A stretch of 64,000 nt of DNA from Candidatus Methylomirabilota bacterium (GCA_035764725.1 DASTYT010000115.1:62001-126000); one strand, 5' to 3'. Numbered from the stretch's first letter, positions 15,050-24,794 are shown. The notes: generated by a model from the letters alone, not told the origin. Translations and numbers: made by a program.

Positions 15050-16072
15050 TCACTCGACGCCGGCGAGCGCGAGCTCTTGGGCGCGGTGGCAGGCGACGCG
15101 GCGGCCGGGGGCGATCTCCTCCCAGGCCGGCGCGTCGGTCCGGCACTTGTCGATGGCGTACGGGCAGCGGGGGTGGAAGTAGCAGCCGGGCGGCGGGGCG
15201 GCGGGATTCGCCACCTCGCCCTGCAGGATGATGCGCTTGGCGCGGGCGCGCGGGTCCGGCTCCGGCACCGCCGAGAGCAGCGCCGCCGTGTACGGGTGCC
15301 GGGGCGCGGTGAACAGCGCCTCGGTCTCCGCCAGCTCCACGATGCGTCCCACGTACATCACCGCCACCCGATCGCTGATGTGGCGCACCACGCTGAGATC
15401 GTGGGCCACGAAGAGGTAGGTGAGGCGGAACTCCCGCTGGAGATCCTGGAGGAGGTTGAGGATCTGGGCCTGCACCGAGACGTCGAGGGCCGAGACCGGC
15501 TCGTCGGCGACGACGAGACGCGGGCGCAGGGCGAGGGCGCGGGCGATGCCGATCCGCTGCCGCTCGCCGCCGCTGAAGGCGTGGGGGAAGCGGCGCATGT
15601 ACTCCGGCCGGAGCCCCACGCGGCGGAGGAGATCGGCCACGCGCTCCTCCCGCTCCCGCCGGCTCCTCACGCCGTGCACGTACAGCGGCTCGCCCACGAG
15701 GTCGAGCAGGGTCATGCGCGGGTTCAAAGAGGCGAAAGGGTCCTGGAAGATCATCTGCATCTCGCGCCGCAGCGCGCGGAGCTCCGCCGCGCCGAGGCGC
15801 GCGACGTCGACCACGCTGCCGCCGGCGACCCGCATGAGGATCTCGCCGGCGGTGGGCTCGATGGCGCGCAGGAGGCACCGCGCGGTGGTGGTCTTCCCGC
15901 AGCCGCTCTCGCCCACGAGGCCCAGCGTCTCGCCCTCGTCGATGTGGAAGTCCACGCCGTCCACCGCACGGACATGGCCCACCGTGCGCTTGAGGAAGCC
16001 GCGGCGGATGGGGAAGAGCTTCTGGAGCCCCTTCACCTGCAGGAGTGCCTGCGCGGGGGGCGCGGCCGTCAT
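15050..16072 (-). CDS. dppF: Peptide ABC importer, ATPase 2 (DppF/OppF type)
   Basis: A 340-residue ABC ATPase. Walker A is GESGCGKTT (54-62), then the Q-loop [14 protein letters not shown], signature [15 protein letters not shown], Walker [15 protein letters not shown] and the switch His in FVAHDL. The C-terminal [14 protein letters not shown] is the Cys-rich oligopeptide-transporter extension (PF08352) that can carry a 4Fe-4S cluster. Signature FSGGE replaces the usual LSGGQ, as commonly seen in this subfamily. It pairs with the DppD-type ATPase encoded just upstream to drive peptide uptake at the inner membrane. A GTG overlapping the previous stop is an alternative start; I kept the first ATG. 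Confidence 0.9.
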   Translation of the reverse strand: MTAAPPAQALLQVKGLQKLFPIRRGFLKRTVGHVRAVDGVDFHIDEGETLGLVGESGCGKTTTARCLLRAIEPTAGEILMRVAGGSVVDVARLGAAELRALRREMQMIFQDPFASLNPRMTLLDLVGEPLYVHGVRSRREREERVADLLRRVGLRPEYMRRFPHAFSGGERQRIGIARALALRPRLVVADEPVSALDVSVQAQILNLLQDLQREFRLTYLFVAHDLSVVRHISDRVAVMYVGRIVELAETEALFTAPRHPYTAALLSAVPEPDPRARAKRIILQGEVANPAAPPPGCYFHPRCPYAIDKCRTDAPAWEEIAPGRRVACHRAQELALAGVE

Positions 16073-16083
16073 CGTGGAGGCCG

Positions 16084-17103
16084 TCACGGGTAGAGGAAGC
16101 AGCTCACGGCGTGCCCGACGCCGACCGGACGGAGCGCCGGCTCGTCCCGATCGCAGCGGCCGGCCATGAACTCCGGGCACCGTGGATGGAAGGGACAACC
16201 GGTTGGCCGATCGTAGGGATGCGGCACCGCTCCCGCGATGGGCGTGAGCCGCTCGCGGGAGCGTGACCGCATCCGGGGGATCGAGCGCAGCAGCGCCTGG
16301 GTATAGGGGTGCTTGGGCGCGTGGAAGATCTCGTCCACCGGCGCCTGCTCCACGACCCGGCCCAGGTACATGACGACCACGTCGGTGGCCATCTCGGCGA
16401 CCACGCCCAGATCGTGCGTGATCAGCATGATGGCCATGCCGTCCTCTTTCTGGAGCTGACGCATCAGTTCGAGGATCTGGGTCTGCGTGGTCACGTCGAG
16501 GGCCGTGGTGGGCTCGTCGGCGATCAACAGGGTCGGATGACAGGAAAGCGCCATCGCGATCATGGCCCGCTGGCGCAGACCGCCGCTGAGCTGATTCGAG
16601 AGCTGGTCCACCCGCTGCTCAGGCGAGGACACGCCGACCCGCCGCAACATCTCGATGGCCTTCACGCGCGCCTCGCGGCGGCTCACCTGCTGATGCAGCA
16701 TGATCGCTTCCATGATCTGGCTGCCCACCGTGTGCACGGGGCTGAAGGAAGACATCGGCTCCTGGAAGATCAGGGCGATCTCCGCACCGCGGATGGCCCG
16801 CATGGCCCGGCCGTTGGGCCGCAGCGCGGCCAGATCGACGACGTCGGCCTCGCCCGGCTGGGCGGTCTGACGCCGGAAGCGGATCTCGCCCTCCACGATG
16901 CGCCCGGGGCGATCCACGATGCCGAGAATGGAGCGCGCGGTCACACTCTTGCCGCAGCCGCTCTCGCCCACGACTCCGAGCGTGGCGCCGGGAGCGAGGT
17001 CGAAGCTCACGCCATCCACCGCCTTCACCGTGCCCTCATCCTGGTGGAAATAGGTCTTGAGCCCACGCACAGCCAGGAGGGGGGGACGCGGATCAGCGGC
17101 CAT
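16084..17103 (-). CDS. dppD: Peptide ABC importer, ATPase 1 (DppD/OppD type)
   Basis: A 339-residue ABC ATPase. Walker A is GESGCGKS (46-53), the Q-loop [13 protein letters not shown], signature [15 protein letters not shown], Walker [14 protein letters not shown] and the switch His in [12 protein letters not shown]. The C-terminal oligopeptide extension has GCPFHPRCP and further cysteines before [10 protein letters not shown]. The N-terminal [20 protein letters not shown] is standard for DppD. It works as a heterodimer with the next ATPase. Its ATG lies inside the end of the preceding permease gene (11-base overlap), so the operon is tightly coupled. Confidence 0.92.
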   Translation of the reverse strand: MAADPRPPLLAVRGLKTYFHQDEGTVKAVDGVSFDLAPGATLGVVGESGCGKSVTARSILGIVDRPGRIVEGEIRFRRQTAQPGEADVVDLAALRPNGRAMRAIRGAEIALIFQEPMSSFSPVHTVGSQIMEAIMLHQQVSRREARVKAIEMLRRVGVSSPEQRVDQLSNQLSGGLRQRAMIAMALSCHPTLLIADEPTTALDVTTQTQILELMRQLQKEDGMAIMLITHDLGVVAEMATDVVVMYLGRVVEQAPVDEIFHAPKHPYTQALLRSIPRMRSRSRERLTPIAGAVPHPYDRPTGCPFHPRCPEFMAGRCDRDEPALRPVGVGHAVSCFLYP

Positions 17104-18241
17104 AGGGATCCGCGGCGTCCCGGAGCCCGTCGCCCAGGAAGTTGAACGCCATCACCGCGATGATGACCGGCACCGCGGGCAGCATGAGCCAGGGCGAAAT
17201 AGCCACCGTCTGGACATTCTGCGCCTGCTGGAGCAGCACGCCCCAGCTGATGGCGGGCGGCCGCAGGCCGAGGCCCAGGAAGGACAGCGCGGTCTCGCTC
17301 ACGATCATCGCGGGGAGGGCCAGCGTGGTCGCCGCGATGATGTGGCTCATGAAGGACGGCACCATGTGGACGAAGATGGTCCGCATCTGGCTGCAGCCCA
17401 CCAGTCGGGCCGACACCACGAAGTCCTCCTCGCGGAGCGCGAGGAAGCGCCCGCGTACCACGCGGGCCAGCTCGGTCCAGCCGAGCAGCGAGATGATGAT
17501 GGTGATGGCGAAGTAGATCTGGAGGACGGTCCAGTCGCGCGGCAGGGCGGCGGCCAGGCCCATCCACAGCGGGATGGTCGGGATGGAGCGGAGGATCTCG
17601 ATGATCCGCTGGATCACCGTGTCGAGGACCCCGCCGTAGAAGCCCGAGAAGCCGCCCAGGATCACGCCCAGCACGAGGCTCATCGCCACCCCGACCAACC
17701 CAATGGTGAGGGAGATGCGCGTGCCGTACACGAGACGCGACCAGAGATCGCGGCCCTGCACGTCGGTGCCGAGCAGGAAGATGGTCTTGGTGGCGTCGCC
17801 GTCGACGCCGATCAGGTGACGATGCGTCGGGATGAGGCCGAAGAGACGGTACTCGAAACCCTGGGCAAAGAACCTGATGGGGACCTTCACCTCCGGGTCG
17901 GCGACGTAGACGCGCTTGAAGGTCTGGGGGTCCCGCGCGCCCTTGAACCCGTGCACGTAGGGGGCGAATCGCCCGCCGTCGAACCAGTAGAGGCGTTGCG
18001 GCGGCATCAGCGAGCGCTGCGCCTCGGACACGTTGGGGTCCGCGTAAGCGAGGAAGTCCGCGCCGATGACCACCATGTAGAAGAGCGCGATGACCGCCGC
18101 GCTCACCAGCGCCACCTTGTGCTTGCGGAAGCGCCACCACATGAGCTGCCACTGCGAGGCGACGAACACCCGCTGGTCACCGAGCTTGACGCGCTCTTCG
18201 GGCGCGGGCACGGGATCGAGAAGCGTCTCGGGCCGCGCCAT
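17093..18241 (-). CDS. dppC: Peptide ABC importer, permease 2 (DppC/OppC type)
   Basis: A 382-residue inner-membrane permease. The first helix (WRFRKHKVALVSAAVIALFY, about 36-60) follows a short cytosolic start. A long periplasmic insert of about 100 residues carries GTDVQGRDLWSRLVYG, typical of DppC. Five further helices and the coupling EAA loop (SARLVGCSQMRTIFVHMVPS) follow, then GVLLQQAQNV and [13 protein letters not shown] at the end, the usual DppC tail. It forms the channel with the DppB-type protein. ATG and the previous stop share one base (TGATG). The periplasmic insert is longer than in E. coli DppC, which makes the whole protein about 80 residues longer. Confidence 0.92.
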   Translation of the reverse strand: MARPETLLDPVPAPEERVKLGDQRVFVASQWQLMWWRFRKHKVALVSAAVIALFYMVVIGADFLAYADPNVSEAQRSLMPPQRLYWFDGGRFAPYVHGFKGARDPQTFKRVYVADPEVKVPIRFFAQGFEYRLFGLIPTHRHLIGVDGDATKTIFLLGTDVQGRDLWSRLVYGTRISLTIGLVGVAMSLVLGVILGGFSGFYGGVLDTVIQRIIEILRSIPTIPLWMGLAAALPRDWTVLQIYFAITIIISLLGWTELARVVRGRFLALREEDFVVSARLVGCSQMRTIFVHMVPSFMSHIIAATTLALPAMIVSETALSFLGLGLRPPAISWGVLLQQAQNVQTVAISPWLMLPAVPVIIAVMAFNFLGDGLRDAADPYGR

Positions 18242-19230
18242 CACGTGTCCTCGATCCGGATACGGGGATCGATCCAGACGAGCAGGATGTCGGAGATCAA
18301 GGTGCCCGCCACCGTCATCACGCCGAGCAGCAGCACGATCGTGCCGGCGAGGAACATGTCCTGGGCGATCAGCGCCTTGAGGAGCAGCGGGCCCACCGTG
18401 GGCAGGCCGAGCACGAGGGAGACGATGATGCTGCCCGAGACGATGTACGGCAGCGTGTACCCGATGGTGCTCGCGAAAGGGTTCAGCGCCACGCGCACCG
18501 GGTACTTGAGCACCACGGTGCGCTCCGGCAGCCCCTTCGAGCGCGCGGTCACCACGTAGGGCTTGCGCAGCTCGTCCAGCAGGTTCGCCCGCATGATCCG
18601 GATCTGCTGCGCGGTGCCCGCCAGCCCCAGGATGAGAGCAGGGATGGGCAGGTGCTTGGCGAGGTCCCACACCTTCGCCGAGCCCCAGGGGGCGTCCTGG
18701 AGCTCTGGGGAGAACAATCCCCCGATGTTGGCATTGAAGAAGACGAAGCCGAAATAGAGGATGACCAGCGCGAGCAGGAAGTTGGGCACGGCGAGCCCGA
18801 TGAAGCCGATGAAGGTGGCCACGTAGTCGCCCACCGAGTACTGGCGCACCGCCGAGTAGATGCCGATGGGGAGCGCGAGCGTCCAGGTGAGGATGAGGGC
18901 CGACACCGACACCACAACGGTGAGCCACAGGCGCTCGCCGATCACCTCGGTGACCGGACGTCGCCACTCCATGGACATGCCGAAGTTGCCCTGCACGACC
19001 AGCTTCATCCACTTGAGGTACTGGATGTAGATGGGTTGGCCCAGTCCGTACTGGATGCGCAGAGTCTGGGCCTCCTCGTCGGACACCACGCTGCCCATCG
19101 AGGCCATCTGCGCGATGTACGACGTGACGTAGTCGCCGGGCGGGAGCTGGATGATGGCAAAGGACAGCACGGAGATCGCCCACACGGTAAAGATCGCGAG
19201 GAGCGCGCGGCGACCGATGTAGGCGAGCAT
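18241..19230 (-). CDS. dppB: Peptide ABC importer, permease 1 (DppB/OppB type)
   Basis: A 329-residue inner-membrane permease with six predicted helices. The first is MLAYIGRRALLAIFTVWAIS, followed by LPPGDYVTSY, the classical DppB motif, and GLGQPIYIQYLKWM. The EAA coupling loop is VVTARSKGLPERTVVLKYPV, and the end GTLISDILLVWIDPRIRI is diagnostic. It lies between the substrate-binding protein gene and the DppC-type permease; a long hairpin separates it from the former, which would let the binding protein be made in excess. Confidence 0.92.
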   Translation of the reverse strand: MLAYIGRRALLAIFTVWAISVLSFAIIQLPPGDYVTSYIAQMASMGSVVSDEEAQTLRIQYGLGQPIYIQYLKWMKLVVQGNFGMSMEWRRPVTEVIGERLWLTVVVSVSALILTWTLALPIGIYSAVRQYSVGDYVATFIGFIGLAVPNFLLALVILYFGFVFFNANIGGLFSPELQDAPWGSAKVWDLAKHLPIPALILGLAGTAQQIRIMRANLLDELRKPYVVTARSKGLPERTVVLKYPVRVALNPFASTIGYTLPYIVSGSIIVSLVLGLPTVGPLLLKALIAQDMFLAGTIVLLLGVMTVAGTLISDILLVWIDPRIRIEDT

Positions 19231-19239
19231 AGCGCGGGA

Positions 19240-19288
19240 CCCTCTCCCCGTCTCCTCACCAGACCGCGTGAGGAGACGGGGGAGAGGG
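19240..19288. terminator. Intra-operon hairpin between binding protein and permease genes
   Basis: Arms 19240-19259 (CCCTCTCCCCGTCTCCTCAC) and 19268-19288 pair over 20 bp with one bulged G and an 8-base loop. Its position right after the binding-protein stop suggests partial termination or mRNA 3'-end protection. The CCCTCTCCCC arm resembles a dispersed palindrome type seen in many GC-rich genomes. Confidence 0.55.
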
Positions 19289-19296
19289 AGGCTCCG

Positions 19297-21345
19297 CTAG
19301 TTCTTGAAGTAGAAGGTAATGGGGCGGGAGATGCCCGGGGTCTTGCCGTCGGGGCTGTTGTACATGCGCGACGGGATGTTGCCCATGTTGTTCTTGACCA
19401 CCCGCACCCCCATGGACGCTGGGCCCTGGCCCACCACCCCGATGATGTAGACCTCCTCGGCCGCGATCCGCCAGACATCCTTGCCGAGCTGGATCCGCTC
19501 CTTCTCCGGCACGCCGAAGGCCTTCTTCCACTTCTCCATGAGCTCCTTCATCCGCGGCTCGGGCTCCTTGCCCTGCGCTCCCGCGGAGTGGAACCACTTC
19601 ACGTAGAGCGGTCCGGACGTCGCCACCGAGGAGAGCTCGAAGGGGAACACGTGCAACGGGAAGGTGAAGAGGTGCTCGCTCCCGTCGTTGTTCCAGGCCG
19701 CGAGCTGCTGCTCGTTGTTCGCCGTGCGCTGGAGGGCCAGGCTCCGCTCCACCTCCTGCACCTTCAGATCGATGCCGATCTTCTTCCACTGCTCGCGGAT
19801 CATCTCGGCGATCTGCGTGTACTGCACGAACTGGCCGCCGAGGGTCATGATCTCGAGCCGCAGCCGGCCCTTGCCGTCGGCGCGCAGGCGATAGCCCTCC
19901 GCGTCCTTCTTGGCCAGCCCGAGCTTGTCGAGCATCTCGTTGGCCTTCTTGAGATCGAGGGTGGACCAGAGCTTCCGGTACTGCGGCCCGGGGTTGTACT
20001 TGTTGCTGTCCACCGGCACCACCGAGCCCGGCGTGCCCGTGCCGAGCCAGAACGTCTCGTTGATCTGGTCGCGGTCGATCCCGAGGGAGAGGGCGCGGCG
20101 GAAGTCGGCGGTGTTGAACCACTTCCCGATCTCCGGATCGGCATCGTAGTTCAGGTTGAACTTGATGATGAGGTCGCAGTAGTCCCCGGGGTCGAGGTAG
20201 ACCTTGTAGTTCCCCTTCTGCTGGTTCTCGAGAAAGACGGGGAGCTTGCCGAGGTCGACGTGCCGCGAGGCGTAGTCGTACTCGCCGGCGATCGCCCGCA
20301 GGTTCAGCACCTCCAGGTTCTCCGCCAGCGTCAGCACCACCTTGTCGATGTACGGGAGCTGGTTCCCCGCGGTGTCCACGAAGGCGCTGTACGGGTTGCG
20401 CTCGAGCGTCCAGGTCGGCGTGTTGATCGGCGTCACCGTCTTCCAGGCCGAGACCACCGGCAGGTCGGGGTTGACCGCCCAGTCGTTCCGGTTGAGGAAG
20501 AGCCGCACCCAGCTGTCGAACTTCAGGTCCTTCACCTTCTTGTCGAGGTCGGCCGCGCTGACGTACTTGGGGTGGAACTGCTTGAGATAGTGCGCGGGCG
20601 CGAAGCCGCCGAGGGCGCGGTACCCCCACATCTGGCCGGCGAGGTCGGTGGAGCCTGCCAGCACGTCGGGGAACATGAAGTATGGCTCGGCAAACTTGTA
20701 TCGGACGGTATAGGTATCGACCTTCTCGATCGTTCCCTGCTTGCCGTTGATGGCCATGGCCGCGGTGGGAGTGGGGACCAGATCCTTGTTCCGGTAGATG
20801 TCCTCGAACCAGAACACGAAGTCATCCGCGGTGAAGGGCTTCCCGTCGCTCCACTTCATGCCGTGTCGCAGGGACAGGAGCCATGTCCGCCCGCCGTCCT
20901 GCATCTCCAGGCCCTTGGCGAGATTGGGTACGACCTTGTCGCCGGTGTAGTCCCAGAACATCAGGTGATCCGGCCCCGAGCAGCACCGGAAGCCGTTCCA
21001 GAAGTCCGCGGGGCCGGTGAACCCGGCGCGCCAGACGCCGCCGTACTTGCCGATCTCCTTCAGCGGCTTGATGACGATGGGGTCCTGCCCGATCCGCTCG
21101 GCCACGGGCGGGAGCTTGCCGGCCTTGACCAGCTCGGCGAGCTGCGGGGCCTCCTTGAAGGCCCTGGGCGCCTTCGCGGCGTCGGTGACGACCTCCGGGC
21201 CCTCGAGCTTGCCGATGAGGGTGCTCTTGCTGCTCCCCTGGGCGAGCGCGCCCGCCGCGACCAGCCCACCCAGGAAGCTGGCCGCGACGGCGAACATGAG
21301 GAAGAACCGGAGCGTGTGGGCGGGCCGGCGTGGGCGTTCGGTCAT
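19297..21345 (-). CDS. Peptide ABC importer, substrate-binding protein (SBP family 5)
   Basis: A 682-residue periplasmic binding protein. The signal peptide is residues 10-36 (LRFFLMFAVAASFLGGLVAA, cut near ALAQG). Family-5 landmarks are KYGGVWRAGFTGPADFW, GRTWLLSLRHGMKWSDGKPF (the classic LRxGxKWSDG motif), FTADDFVFWFEDI and FRRALSLGIDRDQINETFWL. It is longer than typical DppA (about 535), like the binding proteins of large or unusual ligands, so peptide specificity is not certain. It captures ligand outside the inner membrane for the permeases and ATPases encoded downstream. The first gene of the leftward operon, with a good promoter about 60 bases upstream. Confidence 0.9.
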   Translation of the reverse strand: MTERPRRPAHTLRFFLMFAVAASFLGGLVAAGALAQGSSKSTLIGKLEGPEVVTDAAKAPRAFKEAPQLAELVKAGKLPPVAERIGQDPIVIKPLKEIGKYGGVWRAGFTGPADFWNGFRCCSGPDHLMFWDYTGDKVVPNLAKGLEMQDGGRTWLLSLRHGMKWSDGKPFTADDFVFWFEDIYRNKDLVPTPTAAMAINGKQGTIEKVDTYTVRYKFAEPYFMFPDVLAGSTDLAGQMWGYRALGGFAPAHYLKQFHPKYVSAADLDKKVKDLKFDSWVRLFLNRNDWAVNPDLPVVSAWKTVTPINTPTWTLERNPYSAFVDTAGNQLPYIDKVVLTLAENLEVLNLRAIAGEYDYASRHVDLGKLPVFLENQQKGNYKVYLDPGDYCDLIIKFNLNYDADPEIGKWFNTADFRRALSLGIDRDQINETFWLGTGTPGSVVPVDSNKYNPGPQYRKLWSTLDLKKANEMLDKLGLAKKDAEGYRLRADGKGRLRLEIMTLGGQFVQYTQIAEMIREQWKKIGIDLKVQEVERSLALQRTANNEQQLAAWNNDGSEHLFTFPLHVFPFELSSVATSGPLYVKWFHSAGAQGKEPEPRMKELMEKWKKAFGVPEKERIQLGKDVWRIAAEEVYIIGVVGQGPASMGVRVVKNNMGNIPSRMYNSPDGKTPGISRPITFYFKN

Positions 21346-21401
21346 GACGCGTCCCCCTTGAGGCGTGCGTGTCTGGCCACCGAGTCCTGCGCGTGTGGGG
21401 G

Positions 21402-21430
21402 ATACTGCCCCGACCGCCGCCCACCGTCAA
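21402..21430 (-). promoter_or_regulatory. Sigma70-like promoter of the peptide importer/selenoprotein operon
   Basis: Reading leftward, TTGACG (21430-21425), a 17-base spacer and CAGTAT (21407-21402) precede the binding-protein ATG at 21345 by about 56 bases. The design matches the promoters at 1664 and 62260 (TTGACN, 17 bases, CAGNAT). Confidence 0.45.
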
Positions 21431-21479
21431 GGGTGGACGCGACCCGTCGGGGCGCATGGGATAATCCCTGCGGCCGGAC

Positions 21480-23402
21480 ATGGGCACGACGACCGCACCG
21501 CGCGCCGCCGGCGCCCTCCCCGAGGAGGCGCCCCTTCCGATTCACGGCTTCCGCGGCACGCCCGACGAGATCGAGCGCCAGTGGTACGAGCGCGTGTATC
21601 GCGGGCGCGGCGACGTCATGCGCCAGCTCACGTGGCGGGCGGTGCTGATGGGCTCGCTGCTCGGCGGCCTCCTGTCGCTCACCAATCTCTATATCGGGCT
21701 CAAGGCCGGGTGGGGCTTCGGCGTGGCCATCACGGCCTGCATCCTTTCCTACGCGATCTGGACGACGCTCTACCGGCTGGGCCTGGCGCGGACACCCATG
21801 ACCATCCTCGAGAACAACTGCATGCAGTCCACCGCCAGCTCCGCGGGCTACTCGACGGGCGGGACGCTCATCTCGGCCTTCGCCGCCTATCTCATGCTCA
21901 CCGCCGAGCCCCTGTCCCTGCCCCTCCTCCTCGCCTGGGTGTTCTTCCTCGCGCTGCTGGGCGTGACGATGGCCATTCCCATGAAGCGTCAGATGATCAA
22001 TGTGGAGCAGCTCCGCTTCCCCAGCGGCATCGCCGCCGCCGAGACCCTGCGGGCGCTCCACGCCGTGGACGACCGCGGCGCCCGCTCGGCCCGGGCTCTG
22101 GCCTGGGCCGGCGGGCTCGCCATGGTGAGCAAGTTCTGGACCGAGGGCCTCGTCCTCGTGAGTCCCAAGCTCGCGCCCTTCATGATCGGCACCTGGGTCA
22201 CCGCCCTCAATCAGCGCGTGCTGGGCCCGGCCTGGATGGAGCGCACGGTCCTCTTCTCCTGGGAGCCCATGTTCATCGCCGCCGGAGCCATCACGGGCCT
22301 GCGCGTGAGCTGGAGCATGCTGCTCGGCGGCGTCACCGCGTGGATGATCTTCGTGCCCATCCTGCAGCACGCGGGAGTCGTCGAGGGTGGCGGGTACGCC
22401 GTGCTGGTGCAGTGGACGCTCTGGGGCGGCGTCGCGTGCATGGTGAGCGCGAGCCTCGTTGCCTTCGGGATGCAGTGGCGGACGGCGCTCCGCGCCTTCG
22501 CCGATGTGGGCGCCATGTTGCGCGGCGGGCGCGAGCGCGCGCAGGATCCGGTCGCGGCCATCGAGACCCCCGCCTCGTGGTTCATCGCGGGCCAGCTCCT
22601 GGGCTATCTCGGCCTGGCCTGGCTCGGCCACGCGACGTTCGGCATGCCCTACTGGCAGAGCGCGGTGGCGGTGGCGCTCTCGTTCTTTCTCGCCCTCGTG
22701 GCCTGTCGCGTGACGGGCGAGACCGACACCACGCCGGTGGGCGCCATGGGCAAGATCACCCAGCTCACCTTCGGCGTGCTCCATCCCGGCAGCGTGCAGG
22801 TCAATCTCATGAGCGCCAACATCACCGCGGCGGCCGCGGGCAGCAGCGCCGATCTGCTCACCGACCTCAAGAGCGGCTACCTGCTGGGCGCGCACCCCCG
22901 GCGCCAGTTCCTCGCGCAGCTCGCCGGCATCGTCGTCGGCACCCTCGTGAGCGTCCTGGCCTTCCGACTCCTCGTGCCCGACGCGGGCGCGCTGGGCACG
23001 GATCAGTTCCCCGCGCCCGCCGCGCAGACCTGGCGCGCGGTCGCCCTGGCTCTCTCGAAGGGAGTGGCCGCGCTCGGCCCGATCAAGCTCTGGTCCATCG
23101 TGGTGGGCGGGCTGGTCGGCGTCATTCTCACCGTCCTGCCGAAGATGTTGCCCGCGTGGGAGCCCCTGATTCCCTCGCCGGCCGGGCTCGGGCTGGCGTG
23201 GACCTTCCACTGGTACTACGCGTTCTTGTTCTTCCTGGGGGCCGCGGCGGCGTGGTGGATCGAGCGGCGGTGGCCGCGCGCGGCCGAGGAGCTTACCTTC
23301 CCGGTGGCCTCGGGCTGGATCGCGGGCGAGAGCCTGATGGGAGTCGGCCTCGTGCTGTGGGAGCACGCCGGCGACCTCGTCCACCGGCTCTTCGCCCGCT
23401 GA
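21480..23402 (+). CDS. OPT family oligopeptide/metal-chelate transporter
   Basis: A 640-residue polytopic inner-membrane protein with about 14-16 hydrophobic helices. OPT landmarks are LTWRAVLMGSLLGGLLSLTN followed by LYIGLKAGWGFG, then NNCMQSTASSAGYSTGGTL, VEQLRFPSGIAAAETLRAL, and LTFGVLHPGSVQVNLMSANI. Bacterial OPT proteins take up peptides or metal chelates with protons; which one is not predictable here. Stop and start context: a GATAAT box lies 15 bases upstream of the ATG and there is no Shine-Dalgarno sequence, so the transcript may be nearly leaderless. It is divergent from the ABC peptide importer, giving two peptide-uptake systems back to back. Confidence 0.88.
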   Translation: MGTTTAPRAAGALPEEAPLPIHGFRGTPDEIERQWYERVYRGRGDVMRQLTWRAVLMGSLLGGLLSLTNLYIGLKAGWGFGVAITACILSYAIWTTLYRLGLARTPMTILENNCMQSTASSAGYSTGGTLISAFAAYLMLTAEPLSLPLLLAWVFFLALLGVTMAIPMKRQMINVEQLRFPSGIAAAETLRALHAVDDRGARSARALAWAGGLAMVSKFWTEGLVLVSPKLAPFMIGTWVTALNQRVLGPAWMERTVLFSWEPMFIAAGAITGLRVSWSMLLGGVTAWMIFVPILQHAGVVEGGGYAVLVQWTLWGGVACMVSASLVAFGMQWRTALRAFADVGAMLRGGRERAQDPVAAIETPASWFIAGQLLGYLGLAWLGHATFGMPYWQSAVAVALSFFLALVACRVTGETDTTPVGAMGKITQLTFGVLHPGSVQVNLMSANITAAAAGSSADLLTDLKSGYLLGAHPRRQFLAQLAGIVVGTLVSVLAFRLLVPDAGALGTDQFPAPAAQTWRAVALALSKGVAALGPIKLWSIVVGGLVGVILTVLPKMLPAWEPLIPSPAGLGLAWTFHWYYAFLFFLGAAAAWWIERRWPRAAEELTFPVASGWIAGESLMGVGLVLWEHAGDLVHRLFAR

Positions 23403-23414
23403 GTCGCCGCGTCG

Positions 23415-24623
23415 CTAGCGGGCGCCCGCCCCTTTCGCCGCCGCCTCCGCCTTCTTGAAGTGCTCCTCGCCGAAGTTGTAGAGGTGCGCCCCGCCCATGA
23501 AGATCTGGGCGGCGATCTCCCGCGGCACGTTCTTCAGCAGGTTCTCGGCCACGTGCGGGAAGTTGGAGTCGAAGTGCGGGTAGTCGGTGGAGATGCACAT
23601 GCGATCGGCGCCGATGAGCCCCGCGGTGGCCTCGATCTCGGGCTCGCTGCCCTCGACGGCGGCCCAGCAGTTGCGCCGGAAGTATTCCCGCGGGGTGAGG
23701 GAGAGATAGGGAGCGTGCGTGTCGCGGTACTGCGGGTAGTCCCACTCGATGCGCGACAGGATGCCGGGCGCCCATGAGTTCTGCGCCTCGAGGAAGCCCA
23801 CCCGGAGCTTCGGGTGGAACTCGAACACGCCGCCGATGATCATGGCGATCAGCGCCTGCTGCATCTCGATCCAGTGGCTGGCCACGTGGCGATAGAAGCG
23901 GTTCTCGCCGTAGAGGACGTTCATGTGCGAGTACGGGGCGCCCGTGCCCTCGTGGAAGCCCCACGTCACGTTGAGGTCCTCGTGCACGGTGTAGAGCGGG
24001 TCCCAGTAGTTCGAGTGCCAGAAGTGACCGTTCACCAGGTTCGGCCGGTTGAAGGAGCCCACCGCGCCCAGCTCCCGCACGCAGCGGATCAGCTCGCGGC
24101 AGGCCAGGTGCACGTCGTGGAAGGGCAGCATGGCCACGAACTTCAGGCGCTCGGGGCTGTACTGGCAGAACTCGTGGATCCAGTTGTTGTAGGCCTGGCA
24201 GAGCGCGAGCGAGAGCTGCGGGTCCATGCCGTCGCGGGCGATGAGGGAGAGGCCGCTCGTGGGGTACAGCACCGCGATGTCCACGCCTTCCATGGCCATG
24301 CCCATGACCTGCGCCTCGGGGTTGTAGTTCCGCTCGATGGCGAACTGGAGCCGGCCGGTGTCGGCCAGCCGCGAGCCGGACAGGGGCTGGCTGCTCGTGG
24401 TCGGGCCCGGCTTGGCGCGCTTGCGGTACTGCTGGAGATCCGCGTCCGAGGTGGGAATGCCGTCGATGACGATCGAGCCGGCGGCGCCCCGCTTCGCCCG
24501 CCCGTCCGATCCCACCAGGGTGGTCACCCGGTGCTTGAACTTCGGGTCGAGGTAGCGATCGAAGAGGTCCGGAGGCTCCATGATGTGCATGTCGCAGTCG
24601 ACGAAGCGCAGCCCGTCTTTCAC
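23415..24623 (-). CDS. Amidohydrolase family 2 (PF04909-like) protein
   Basis: A 402-residue TIM-barrel hydrolase of the ACMSD/amidohydrolase-2 group. FVDCDMHIMEPPDLFDRYLD at the N-terminus carries a D-x-H metal pair. Later motifs are MAMEGVDIAVLYPTSGL, QNSWAPGILSRIEWDY, and ISTDYPHFDSNFPH with the active-site Asp. I chose the GTG at 24623 because it has GGAGG 7 bases upstream; the 22-codon longer reading has no such site. Probably cytosolic. It is a paralog of the protein encoded at 1744. A TTGACA box at 24703-24698 on the same strand may belong to its promoter. Confidence 0.82.
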   Translation of the reverse strand: MKDGLRFVDCDMHIMEPPDLFDRYLDPKFKHRVTTLVGSDGRAKRGAAGSIVIDGIPTSDADLQQYRKRAKPGPTTSSQPLSGSRLADTGRLQFAIERNYNPEAQVMGMAMEGVDIAVLYPTSGLSLIARDGMDPQLSLALCQAYNNWIHEFCQYSPERLKFVAMLPFHDVHLACRELIRCVRELGAVGSFNRPNLVNGHFWHSNYWDPLYTVHEDLNVTWGFHEGTGAPYSHMNVLYGENRFYRHVASHWIEMQQALIAMIIGGVFEFHPKLRVGFLEAQNSWAPGILSRIEWDYPQYRDTHAPYLSLTPREYFRRNCWAAVEGSEPEIEATAGLIGADRMCISTDYPHFDSNFPHVAENLLKNVPREIAAQIFMGGAHLYNFGEEHFKKAEAAAKGAGAR

Positions 24624-24794
24624 GGTATCCCTCCGCGTCAGGGTGGCGACCGGTCCGATGCCTGCCCAGTTGTCAGATGGTCGGCCCACGCCGGGCCCCT
24701 GTCAAGCCGGGGAACGCGGTATGATGACGGACGCGCCGCGAGGCGCCCGCCGCCCGATCCCCCCGGCGAGCCGTCACTGCAAAAGGAGCGTCAC

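Noticed and set aside
18652..21648. A 998-residue rightward frame across the peptide importer genes
   Set aside because: It is antisense to the binding protein and permease genes and has no signature of a real protein.
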